From the NCBI RefSeq assembly GCF_028009165.1, contig NC_079243.1:2418001-2482000 (forward strand): a stretch of 64,000 bases of DNA. Reading direction: 5' to 3'. This document shows positions 22,765 to 33,700 of this stretch, piece after piece; within the stretch, counting starts at the first letter, position 1; the number at the start of each line of letters is the position of its first letter. The stretch is from Akanthomyces muscarius (Eukaryota; Ascomycota; Sordariomycetes; Hypocreales; Cordycipitaceae). The position numbers were made by a program, and so were the translations under genes. Under the pieces are notes generated by a model. That model was not told the DNA's origin. It ran no database searches and worked only from the letters and a program-made list of their open reading frames with translations.

Positions 22765-23313
22765 TCATTTCCGCATCCGCTTTGACGGGTATATGCAGTT
22801 GCAAAGGCTCGGCATGATGAATCTTGATCATGTGGCGCTTCCAGTTGTCTTTTCTGGAGATCGTCTCGCCACCATTCTTCGAGTAGTCGCAGCCATCGAC
22901 TGAGTAATGAAGCCTCGTCCTCATTTCGTGCTTATCGCCAGTCATTTCCGCATCTACCTCGACAGGCATAGGCAGTTGTTACTGTTCGACATAATAAATC
23001 TTAATCATGTGGCGCTTCTAATTGTCTTTTCTTAGAAACGCCCTCGCGCCATTCTTCGAGTAGTCGCAACCGTCGACAGAGCACTGGAACCTCCTCCTTT
23101 CGTGTTGATCGGTTAGTTGGGGCCGCTATACGCCTGTCATTTCCGCATCTACCTCGACGGGCATGGGCAGTTGTTGCTGTTCGACATGATGAATCTTGAT
23201 CATGTGGCGCTTCCAATTGTCTTTTCTCGGAAACGCCCTCCCGCCATTCTTCGAGTAGTCGCAACCGTCGACAGAGCAATGAAACTTCTTCTTCTTTTCA
23301 TGTCTATCGTTGA
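22765..23313 (-). repeat. Tandem triplication of a zinc-finger module (one live, two decayed copies)
   Basis: Three direct copies of about 177-195 bp: 23137-23313 (inside the C2H2 coding exon), 22942-23136 and 22765-22941. Each encodes on the minus strand the CSVDGCDYSKNG ... NWKRHMIKIHH zinc-finger unit plus the PVEVDAEMTG tail. The reading frame is continuous through all three copies but interrupted by stops at 23126-23128, at a Trp codon turned to TAG, and at a Gln codon turned to TAA. Compared with the live copy, the middle copy differs by about nine C:G to T:A transitions, at least six of them in CpA/TpG context, which is the signature of repeat-induced point mutation. Confidence 0.85.
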
Positions 23314-24956
23314 TGTGACGCTGCAAGTGTGTCTTGGTGCCAAAACCCTTGCCGCAGCCAGGGTACGAGCACTTGTGGTCTTTACTATGATAGCGCTGGT
23401 GATGCCTGCAGCAGGTTAGCGCACGTTTACTCGACCATGTAGTATATGTCTTACTTAAGCTTGTGCGGCTGATCAAAGTACTGGGTGCAGCCAGGCTCAT
23501 CACACTGATACATGCCGTCCTGGTTCTTGACAGGCGACGGCACATGGTTTGCAACCATTCCGGGAGAAGCGCTGTGTCGGAAATCGGAGCTGTTTCGAGA
23601 GTCTGGAGATGGAGTATCCAGTTGCGTGGACGGCGTGTTTTGCGACGAGACGTCTGTGAACCCAGGACCCGGCAGAGGCGTGGAATGCTCTGATGGAAAG
23701 CTTGGATGCCGGCCAGCAGATGTAATATTGTCTGCGTGGAGAAGATTATCTTCTCCCGCAAAAGTATGGTTTGATTCAGATGCCTTCTGCTCTGGTGTAT
23801 CATCATTTGCCGAGCTCACATGGACTTCTGGCGAGCTGGCTTGGTTTGTGCTGCCCGGTGAAACGTTGTCTAGCTCCGCGGGAGGCTGTAGCGCCTGGGA
23901 GGGCGGCGACTCGTACCATGACGAAGAGAGCTGATACTCTATTCTATGCCATTGTTCCGTTTGTGTACTCGGGGCCATAATATCCATGGGATTCACCGTA
24001 CCTGGTGCTGGGTTGTTCGGAGGGGATGGCGACTTGAGCAGTGCTCGCGGAGATGGCGTGTTGGATAAGCCGATACTACGAGGTTCAGCATTTAGGCCCC
24101 TTGGCGTCGCTGATGGCGGTGGCCTGAATACAGCAGACTGCGGAGCTGGACTAGAGCTCGGCGACAGCTCCTTTGGGGACTCAGCCATGGCCTCCTCGGC
24201 TGTGGTGATGCGCTGGAGCGGTGTCGCGCCTTGGTCGGCACCGTTGTTGGACGAATTGACGGAGCTGAGTGTCTGATTTCTGTCGCTTTTGCGGCGGAAG
24301 ATGTGGCGGACATTGTGCGATAGAGAACTAGCTCTTGAGATTGTTCGAGTTGAGATCTCGGCAAGAATGGGTTCGTCGACCATGCCAAAGGCTGATGAGG
24401 GTATTGATGTTCGGTAGTAGTCCTCGCTCGTACCCTTGAGTATACCCGGTTTATCATCTTGGCCATCAACCATGTCCTTGGGCATGTATTCGAAAGTGGC
24501 CTTCGCAGTTTCCGGGCCATACTGGCCAAAGTTCAATAGCACAGGGTCTGGGTTGGGCACACCTTCACTTTGCGGAACAGCGGCGGGATCAAAGTCGTGG
24601 CCCCTCGCCAAGGCATTGCTATGCTTGAGCGAGTCACTTGACGAGAGTCGTGGGCGCGCACCGTCGGATGCATCCTGTCCATTTGCAATGGCAGCCTCCT
24701 CGTCGAGACGATGCTGGCGCAGCCGCCTCTCTCTTTTGCGGCGCTTGAGACAGCCAACGATGACGGGGTAGAGGCAAAAGGCGAGCAGGACGCAGAAGAC
24801 GACGATTCCGACCGCGAGGCCGGCGACGGCATCGTCTGATAGATCGCGCCTCGCCAATAGATTCCGTGATGGTTCCGTCGTTATCGTGATCGGGGCGTCG
24901 TCAGCGGCTGAGGGCCATGGCAGCAGCTGCCGCCAATAGCCTGGCGGGCCAGGCAT
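23126..24956 (-). CDS. Membrane-anchored C2H2 zinc-finger protein
   Basis: Two exons, 24956-23455 and 23405-23126 (intron 49 bp), encode 593 residues. An N-terminal extracellular-type segment (residues 1-42) precedes a strong transmembrane helix (about 43-70, AVAGLAVGIVVFCVLLAFCL), which is followed at once by a KRRKRERRLR stop-transfer cluster that could also act as a nuclear signal. A 400-residue Ser/Pro-rich linker leads to three C2H2 fingers at the C-terminus: CDEPGC...HKLKHHQRYH (split by the intron), CSYPGCGKGFGTKTHLQRHINDRH, and CSVDGCDYSKNG...KRHMIKIHH. The layout suggests a membrane-tethered transcription factor released by proteolysis; this is inference. I know no named orthologue. 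The C-terminus ends at a stop that cuts off further finger copies. Confidence 0.85.
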
Positions 24957-26347
24957 TAGAGGAGGCGAATGGCGTGAGTGGCGGCTGATGGTCGTGAAAG
25001 GATACGAAAAGCGGTAGCTCGTCTGGTGAATGATCGAGATTATCCGAGATTCGATTTTCGAAATCGCAGCAAATTGACTGCGGTGGCTGCGACGGTCGGC
25101 GAGTGCTGGCTCACTGGAACCCAGACGAGCTAAAATTGGAGGCCGCCTGGATCCTGGCGAAACAGGATGCGACGGACACAGCGGCGAGTCGGGGAGAGCA
25201 GCAAAACTGATGGAGCGCGCAGGCGATGCCGGGCGCAGCTCTTGAAGAACGTCGCGGCCTATTGTCAGATGTCTTTCATGGCAAAAGAGGAGGGATGGGA
25301 TGATACGATGGGCAAAAGGTTATTGGCAGCCAGCCGCACGACATGGAGGGGAGGACGGGGGAGGGCGGCTCAGGCGAAGAGCGTGTGTGGCTGGGCAGAG
25401 GTACCTGTACCTGCGCTGAGTGTAGGTATTAAGCAGGGAAGTTGCCGCTGATGGCGTCCGCTAGTGGCCGCGCTCTTCTTTAGCGTGCCATGTGTCCGGG
25501 AGAGAATGGTCAGAGGCATGACATTAAACAAGAATTCTAGTCTTCCAGTCGATCTATTCATGTGCGGCCCTGCGGTGATTCGAAGCCAGGCTCAAATTCT
25601 CACAGTCGATTACGAAAGAGTCGAACGATGGCGCAACAGCTTCGCAACCAGATTAAATGCCGATTCAATGACACGGATGGCTCCGACCGGTAAGCCGGTT
25701 GGCGGCTGGACCGGCCTGTAGTGGTTCAGCTGCCCTGTAATTCCCTGTCCTGTCGCAAGTACCGGTACCTCCGACTGTGCCACTCTGGCTGTGGAAGCCT
25801 GTATCGCCACAGCCACAACGGTCGCGTGTGACTGTACTCAGTACTCACTCATTCACTCGCCTCACACACAGCGTATACACGAAAGAATCTATTGCAGTAT
25901 GGCATCCGCAAACACAGGGTCTTTTCCCCAGTTGTTTAACTCTAGTTTTCCCTTTCAGCCATGATGATAGGCCCCGATACCCCATTCTCTACAGCACCGC
26001 ATGCATTAAATTACTCAGTAGCCCATGGTGCAAAGTGTGTAGGAAGATACATGATGTATTTTATTCACTCTAGAGTCCTGTAGACCGCAATGGGTGTAGT
26101 TTATAGGCCTTGAGACTCACCAAAAGAAAGGCCGTTTTCTTCCACTGTAGGCTACTACCTATGGATTTTGGGGCTCAAAAACAAATGTGTCGATGTTAGG
26201 TTTGCCTCACTGACGTTGGACGGCATGCATAGCTTAGTGCCATTCCAGTGGCCAGCAAATTCGATGAGAAGGTGCGCTTTCTGAGCTACGTGAAAACTTC
26301 CACAAAACAGGATTTTATTGTTGAATCAGGATAACGAAGATACCAGC
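24957..26347. other. Intergenic region upstream of the C2H2 gene
   Basis: About 1.4 kb, the 5' flank of the C2H2 gene and 3' flank of the first UstY gene. No frame here has splice or family support. Confidence 0.55.
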
Positions 26348-27443
26348 TCATGGAGGCGTGGCAACCACCACAGAACCAGCTGACTTCGTGATGAAATGCG
26401 ACCCGGTACCTGTCGCGTGTAGTTCTCTTTCGTGGTACCAGTCAAGTACGTCTTCAAAGTTTCGGCACTGATGAATGGTATTGAAATCGGGCCATGCCTC
26501 AGGACGAAACTCGACGAAGTTATAGGTAATAATACCCAAGTCGCTCGAGCACATCAATACCTGGCGTAACATCTCGATGCAGTGATCTGAAATATGAATT
26601 AGTGACTGAGTGGGTGACACATATGTTCTTTGTCACTTACCGACGTGCGTTCGCATCATCGGGTCGCCCCAGTACTTCGGATTTTGCTCCACATAGTATT
26701 CTAAATAAGTATATTTTCGGATCATGTCCTAGAGGATAATTAGCATACCGTCGCAACAAACAATGTGTCAAAGTATGTACCAAGCAGTGTAGCTGATGAA
26801 AGACTTCTACAGTCCCCATATATCCGCCGCCAAGGTCGTCCGGAAGCTGAGCGCACTCCCTGGCCGATTTTCCCATTTTAGTAACATCGTCTCCGGTGAC
26901 CGCAAAGGGTCCAACTTAGGTGAGATGTTAGAATTACCTTTGACAGAATACACGTGAAGATGGTCCTCCCTTGTCCTTCAACTTACCTTTTGTAATTCTC
27001 TTCCATGCTGCATCAAGCGAAGCATCGGGATAGCCACGATATATTGACGGCATGTCGAACGTTCCATTGAACTTAATGGTTTCGGTAATTTCGCCAACAT
27101 CTTTCAGTAGAGGGGCTGTGACTTCGGATCAACAGAACGTATTAGTAATAAAATTGATGTATGGCTTACAAAAGGTTGATGTGTGCAAAGCTTGCTCCAA
27201 TTTAGTGGACGGTGATGCTCTTAAATGGCATCCCAGGACGAAGAATGTTACAGACGCTGTTACAAGCACGAAATGAACAAGCCAGACGCCAACCTGACGG
27301 ACCCTCTGCTGCAAGTTCATCCGCTGCTTCTCGGAAAAATACTCCGACGTATCATCAGAACATCCAGATCCGGTATCGACTCTGTTGGGGCGACAGCTGA
27401 TGCCATCATGGACCTGGCAGTATTTTCCTTTACCGTCAGACAT
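26348..27443 (-). CDS. UstY-family (DUF3328) protein 1, candidate RiPP cyclase
   Basis: Five exons, 27443-27170, 27121-26987, 26914-26781, 26728-26641 and 26586-26348, give 289 residues with every join in phase. DUF3328 proteins such as UstYa/UstYb catalyse oxidative macrocyclisation of fungal RiPPs. Topology fits: a hydrophilic N-terminus, one transmembrane helix (about 52-73), then a lumenal domain. Family motifs in order are FNGTFDMPSIYRGYPDASLDAAW, GGYMGTVEVFHQLHCL (first HxxHC, residues 176-180), EYY, and HVDHC (209-213) followed by IEMLRQVLMCSSD. The paired HxxHC motifs are the putative metal-binding active site. It is divergent from the precursor gene (559 bp between starts). Confidence 0.92.
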
Positions 27444-28002
27444 GGCAAAGCAGCCGTTCGAGAGAGATATTCTCAGAAGCTCGTAGTAGGATGGGTATAT
27501 AGTAGGCGAGTGTGTGCCAAGGAGGCCAGTGCTTGTAATCTTGGGCTTGAGAACAAAAGTGCGAGGGGCTGGGATGGACGGCATAAAGGGCATGGCACTC
27601 AAGCGTGGTAAAACTCCTCTACGACTTGTCAAAGATAAGTCTTAAGTCTGTTCCTTTCGAGAACCGACGTCGGACTGTTATCAGGTAGCATTGCATCGGC
27701 TTGCAGGCTGCATGAATGATTCAAACATCCCCACCTTGTATTGATAAACCCTCATTTTTTATGACGGGGACTGGACAGAGCCTTGTTTGAGCTCTGCATT
27801 ATTCTTTGTCATGTTTCGCTTTTCAACTCGATGACCATGTGTAGACACCTGGGGTCGTGTTCGTAAGCATGCGTTCGAGTAATAACGTGTGCACTCGTTT
27901 AAAACGTTCAATCTTCCCACGTAGAAAGTTCTTATTCCTCGTCACATTAACTTGCGCTCGCCTATCCCTCTGATCACCTTGCTTCAATCACTCATCTTCA
28001 AT
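27444..28002. promoter_or_regulatory. Divergent promoter of UstY1 and the precursor peptide gene
   Basis: 559 bp separating two head-to-head cluster genes, which suggests coordinated expression. Short frames here are N-terminal extensions of UstY1 without support. No cluster-specific regulator gene or clear binding motif was identified. Confidence 0.5.
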
Positions 28003-28372
28003 ATGCAACTCAACACAGCTACTTACAATCTCTTCATCATGGCCTGCACTCTGGGACCTGCGTTAGGCAGTCCAGGTTCGTCTTACCGAAAGGATATTGC
28101 GCTTGGCGCTAATCGTATTGATAGTTCCCGTTGACCATGAGCAAGAGGCAGCCAAGAAGTTTGGCGATATCTCTACCCTCATTGAAACCAACTATAAACG
28201 CGACGAGGGCTTTGAGAAGGAAGCTGCCAAGAAATTTGGGGATATCTCTACCCTCATTGAAACCAACTATAAGAGAGACATTAGGGACTTCGCCAATTAC
28301 GGTCTCGATAACGGAGACGTCGCCCACAAGAAGTTTGGCGAGATTGATACTCTGATCGAAACCAACTATTGA
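28003..28372 (+). CDS. Repeat-containing secreted RiPP precursor (dikaritin-type)
   Basis: Two exons, 28003-28075 and 28125-28372, give 106 residues; the 49 bp intron (GTTCGT donor, CTAAT branch site, ATAG acceptor) is required to join the signal peptide to the repeat frame. Residues 1-23 are a signal peptide ending ALGS, then PVPVDHEQ. The mature part has three repeats: AAKK-FGDISTLIETNY-KR, AAKK-FGDISTLIETNY-KR, and AHKK-FGEIDTLIETNY followed directly by the stop. Dibasic sites flank the cores as in UstA-type precursors, which are cut by kexin in the Golgi. Two UstY-type genes flank it. The final peptide and its cross-link are unknown; each core has Ile and Tyr, the residues joined in known dikaritins. 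Confidence 0.88.
28148..28369 (+). repeat. Core-peptide repeats of the RiPP precursor
   Basis: Three 36 bp core units at 28160-28195, 28235-28270 and 28334-28369. The first two are 75 bp apart and encode identical cores with only synonymous differences (GGC/GGG; AAACGC/AAGAGA in the following Lys-Arg). The third is 99 bp further on and has two conservative changes. Synonymous drift with identical peptide suggests selection on the core. Confidence 0.9.
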
Positions 28373-28867
28373 ATCAGTAGTAAAGACAAGATCTGATGTC
28401 GAGACTTCAGGGAAAACTATCCATCGGCATGGGCAAGACACTCACTCGCGGGCTCCTCAAGTGTGCCTTGCTACAAGTCTCATTAGTCGAACACATTAGC
28501 TAGATAAGCGTCATCGCTCTCAATCACTTTCCTTTTCTTTTGGAAGAATAACTGCAGATCGCGAACTTTGTATCATACCTCCATGCAATCATTCCCTGTG
28601 CGGCCAGCCGCATAACCTGGCAGCCCATAGTAAGCTGCACGCTTTGTAAACAATTGGCGCACCTTGCGTCGTATGCAATGCATACAATCCATCTGCAGTC
28701 GAGCGGATATGCCACGTCGAGACCGAAAAGAAAACGTATTCACTGCTGCAGCTCGTATCAAATCGCGCTAATGGTGCACCGAAGGAAGACACTCCTGCAG
28801 GCTACTTGGTTTAAATCGTTTGTAGTATCGGAACCAGATTGAAGGGAAAACATGAACGAAACGAAAC
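28373..28867. other. Intergenic, precursor 3' flank and UstY2 5' leader
   Basis: 495 bases with no supported gene. An upstream ATG at 28852 opens a 19-codon frame that overlaps the UstY2 start and stops at 28909-28911. Confidence 0.55.
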
Positions 28868-29990
28868 ATGTTCGAGATTATGAAACCAACTGCTACAGAA
28901 CACAGCTATGAAGAGGAAACTCTCGGTTGCCACGAGGAACACCGAGGTTTCCTCGCGGATCACGACAAATTGTCTGTCTCTCCAACGCCTTGCCCGGGTT
29001 GGGCTACATCGCAACGTGGTTCCAAGCTCACAGTGAAAGAGCTCTTCCATCTCTCATTTATTCCCTTGGTCTTTATTATATGGACTCTTTCTATCTATGC
29101 TACTTTTCTTTGTACTCGTCACGCTTACATGCCAACGAGCCGCAGCTTCGAGACGGGATTTGACACTGAGCTAGGTGCGTCGAGACACCTGGCTTTTGCT
29201 CGACATTCAATAGCTAATTGCGGCACCACAGAACCCATCTGGGGCGTAATCAGCCTGGAAAAGATTCGATTTACCGGGGATTTGAAGGTTGATCCAAATG
29301 GCACTGTGTATAGAGAAGTCGTTGGACGGCAATACGTTGGTCCGCCGAGTCCAGAAATTGACGACGCATGGGTCGACATCATCAGAGGTACTTTCGCTCA
29401 TTCTACTTTTACCTAATATTCCGCCTTATTGTTTGATTTACATCGTACTAATAAGCGAAGGCGGCGGCGTTGATCTTGTCGGTGTCGAGGCAGAGAGTGT
29501 CACTCACAAGACGTACCGAAAGCCTGGTGGATGGTGGCTGACTGGAACACACGTCTTTCACCAGTTGCACTGCTTGGTATAATATTCTCATAGCTTCTGT
29601 TCGCTTCCTCGGGGTGTCTTATACACAGCTAACTGGTTAGAATAAACTTCGAATGTCGACTCACCCGGAATACTACACGCAGCACGATTTCGAGCCTCTC
29701 GAGAACTGGCGAATGCATTTGGGTGAGTAATTGCTAACATTTATTCTCTAATCCTGAATATCGGAATGTGCTTTCAAGCGCTAAATAAAACTACAGACCA
29801 CTGCATTGACATCATTCGGCAATCACTGCAATGCAGTGCAGATATGACGAAGATTGACGTGGTTTGGAATGAAGCGAAGCACCGTATCGTGCCGGATCTC
29901 AACGGAGAGCACGTCTGTCGTAATTTCCGCCAGTTGCAGAGCTGGATGTTAAATGGCTCAAGAAATTCGGAGCTTCACAAGATCCATTAG
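28868..29990 (+). CDS. UstY-family (DUF3328) protein 2, candidate RiPP cyclase partner
   Basis: Four exons, 28868-29387, 29461-29576, 29641-29722 and 29797-29990, give 303 residues in frame. The order matches the family: N-terminal cytosolic segment, a transmembrane helix (about 60-82, FHLSFIPLVFIIWTLSIYA), then IRFTGDLKVDPN, QYVGPPSPEIDDAW, GGWWLTGTHVFHQLHCL (HxxHC, residues 207-211), EYYTQHDFE and HLDHC (238-242) followed by IDIIRQSLQCSAD. It is clearly diverged from UstY1 and resembles the UstYa/UstYb pairing, in which two such proteins act together. It is co-directional with the precursor, starting 495 bp after its stop. Met-1 at 28868 or Met-5 at 28880 could start it. Confidence 0.92.
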
Positions 29991-30730
29991 ATCGCTTGCT
30001 ATAGTAGCATAGCATTTACTAACAGCCTTGGTCGTTTTAATCTGACGAGACTGAGCCAGACTTCAATTTGTACGCGAGAGAGCAATAGCTATGTGAATAC
30101 TTATTGTCCCCGGTTGCCATTTCACCATTCTCATATGCTCACGTACACTTTCTGAACGCATGGGAATCATCTAGTGGGGAGACTGCAGTCTTCGACTGCA
30201 CAGGGCAGTCTGACGCACTGTCATGCAGCACGGAAGTGACGGCTTTTCAAGGCCGAGGTCTGTCCGACATGCCCCGCAATATTACATTCAAAATCATGGC
30301 TATCAGATTGATACATCATCTTCCCCCGCTTTCCTCGCAGGCCGCATCTCCTACCCGTGTGGCGTCCGTGCCAAGCAATAAATGGACGCATTTCGGACGT
30401 GTAATAGTCTCCATCCTGCAAGGTTTCCGGCAAGACATACCATGGACATTGATGATATTGCATAGCTATATATATATTAATTTACTTAGGGTATCCGTCC
30501 TTGTGCTGTGTGTCACGTTTGGTGCTGAAAGCGGCAGCCGATATCAGTAACGTTGTAAGACTGGCGTCTTATCATTCCGTTTCGCGAACGTTACAGGTAA
30601 TCTTGGACGCCCACCTTAATCGCAACGGGGTTCTCACTTGGCGTGGAAATATAGTCCAAAGCAGCTGAAACAAATCCCATTGTCTTCGTCATTGATTCGA
30701 TCTCTCCATCAAGACATTTTCGAAGTCCTT
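29991..30730. other. Convergent intergenic region between UstY2 and the ABC transporter
   Basis: About 740 bases. The 148-codon plus-strand frame at 30104-30550 lacks any domain, splice logic or compositional support, so I do not call a gene. Confidence 0.5.
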
Positions 30731-33700
30731 TCAGTTGCCGCCTGAGACCCACAACTCTTTGAAGCGACTACCATCTTGCTTCAGTAGAGCTTCCGGCACA
30801 CCTTGCTCAACAACTCGTCCAGAGTCAAGTACCACAACCTTGTCAAATCTCAACACCGTCTCCAGCCTGTGGCTGATCATAATCACCGTATAGTGCTTGA
30901 ACTCCTGTGCGATAATGTCTTGCATCCTCTTGTCTGTTGCCGCATCCACACTGCTGTTGTACTCATCGAGAATTAACATACCACCATGATCATCTCGCGC
31001 GCAAGTATCCAAGCCAATGGCGTTTGGTGGAGCAAGGGCCAGCACATCACCTGCGTCGGCGTGTCTAGCCAAGGCGCGCATGCGACGGCGTACAATCGCC
31101 CGACTCAGTACGAAGAGCTGCTTCTGGCCTTGACTTAATTCATCGGCAGTCAGCTCTCCGCCTAAGCCGCCGTGCTCCAGTACATATGTCAACATTCCGG
31201 TCACCTGAAGCGACTGCTGGCAGATGTCGTCACTGCCTTTACCGTTCGGGTCAAGATTCATGCGAAAAGATGCGCCGTCTGGCAAGAACACGGCATCCTG
31301 CGCGATCGCGATGACACGCTGTCTGACAACGTTACCATCAATGTCGGCAAGGGATATGCCATCAATCGAAATGGTATGAATAGCTCCTGGAATCGGGTCG
31401 AGTAGCCGTAGGAGAAGAAGGACAAGTGAGGATTTCCCGCTTGCTGCAGTGTCAGTCACATGTTGGCCAACTCTTCTCAAGATCATGACTGACCTTCCTG
31501 TACGTCCACAGATTGCCACTTTTTCACGGGGCATAATCTCGAGGCTCACGTTCTTGAGTGTCGGCTTCGGCGATCCAATGTTGGCCGTGTCTCCGCGGGG
31601 TTTACTGCGAGTGGTCAGCATGTTTGGAGACGGAGCTCTGCTTTTCCCACATACTCATACGACGTGGATATTCCTTGCAGAATTACGTGTCCCGTATCTG
31701 GCCACGATGCAGGCAAAGTTTTACCATGCTGAGCAGAATCCTCTACGAGTGTTTTATCGCTGAACGTCTTGAGTCGATTAACGGCACCAATAGATGTTTC
31801 GAGTAGTGTGTAGTTCACAATAATGGAGCTCAAGTACCCACCAAAGCTGATGATGGCCACCATGCTCGCGCCTGTGAGGCCGGATTCGGCTTTTAGCTGC
31901 GTTGCTAGGATGACAATAGTGACCGCCAGCACTGCGACCAACATTCCTAGAACGAACGAGAGCCAACTTTGAATCATTTTGAGCTGAAAGTCAGGCCTGA
32001 TGGAGCTGTCCAAGAGGATGCGGTTCAGGGTCACGGCCCTGTCTGTCCATCCGAAAGCACGAAACGTGGCAATGCCCTTCATAGTGTCAAAGAAGTGGGT
32101 GTAGAGGGGGCTTTTTGCTTCCAGATCCAATAGTCGAAGTTGCCGCGACGTGCGCAGGTAGAACCTTTGAATGAAATACACAGCGGCAAATATGAATGGA
32201 TATGCGATGAGCACGTACGGCGATACCGTGGCTGTGACAGCGGCGGCACCAATCACAATCCACATCATAATGACAGCCTCCAATAAAGACACCGGCAGCT
32301 CTTCGTCAACAAGAGACATGTCTTGAGAGAAAAGGTTGGTAATGACACCCATGTCTGTAGTGGCAAAGAGCCGCAGCGGTGCTGCCATCACCGTTCGTAA
32401 CGCGTCGCTGTGTAGCTTGGTGCCGGTGACCTTTGCCACAGCCAGCATCCCGATGCTCACCTCTGCCGTGATGGCTAGTAATGACAGCATTGCGAAAGCA
32501 CTGTATATGCCAAGCCAATACGATATGCCGTGGAGAGAGTCAGCCCGCGCAGTGTCTTCGGACCACAGTTTCAGCCAAACATTGGGAAAGTTCCAGAAGA
32601 AGCCGCAGACCACCCCCATCAGGACAAGCATGGCAAGCCAGCATATTCCGATGCTACCAAAGTAGTGCACAAATACTTTCCTATCGCCTCTTGTCCTCGT
32701 CGCATCTCTGCTTTTGGCATCGGCCGCGGTGCGTTGCGGCCTTCGCTCCGCCAGCTTCAAAGTGCTTCCTTGGCTTGTTTCATCATTTTCGGAGTCATTG
32801 CCGCGGTCACGCCTTGTCAATCCAAGACTTTGAACGTAGTTGTCATTCGACCGAAGGGCAGAAAATGTTCCCTGTTCAGCAACTGTACCTTCTTGAGACA
32901 GGACGATAATATGAGTTGCTAAAGGTAGATGTCTGATGGAATGCGTACACAATACTGTTGTTGTCTTCCGCTTCCTTAGCAGCCCAAATGGTCCAAAAAC
33001 ACGGTTGAACACTTGTTGCTCTGTGTCCCTGTCAAGCCCGCTGAGCACGTCATCAAAAACATTGAGCTGGCAACGCTCATATAGCGCTCTGGCAATAGAG
33101 ACTCGTTGCTTTTGTCCACCACTCAAAGCTGCACCGTTGCTGCCAACCATGGTCTCGTCGCCTTGCGGCAGAAGCAGTAGGTCTATGTGTAGCATGGTAG
33201 CTTTTAGAATCTCTTCATACCGGACCTCATCGACATCGCCCTTGCCGGCAATATTCTCTCTGATTGTGGCATTGAGGAGAAAAGGAGTTTGATCGCAGAA
33301 TCCAATCTTAGAACAGTCCATGTCCAGGAGAATGTGTCCTCTATTGAAGACAGTCTCACCGAGAAGGGCTTTGCACAACGTCGACTTTCCACACGCGACC
33401 GGCCCAGCAACAATTGTGAGGCCGGGTTCAATCTCTGCTGATACGTTCTTGACGATATATTTTCCGTCTTCCCAGCCGAAGCATCCATCACGGATGCTGA
33501 TGGAACTAGAGTAATTACCCCGTTGTGAACCTGGGTCTCCTGTTGTTTCGGCATCCGACATTTTCTGCTCACGAAAGTCGTGCTGGCCTTTTTGTTCCAA
33601 GAACTCTTGAATTCTTTGGAAACAAGCTAACGACGCCATCAAGTACGGCGCCTTCTGAATCAACACATTAAGCTTTCCACCCGCGAGGGCCAGAAGCGAC

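Noticed and set aside
27052..27611. Plus-strand frames inside UstY1, considered as a second precursor
   Set aside because: No repeated core, no dibasic-bounded units; they are antisense to the UstY1 N-terminal exons.
30104..30550. 148-codon frame between UstY2 and the ABC transporter, considered as an extra cluster gene
   Set aside because: No HxxHC, signal peptide, repeat or domain, and no splice sites extending it.
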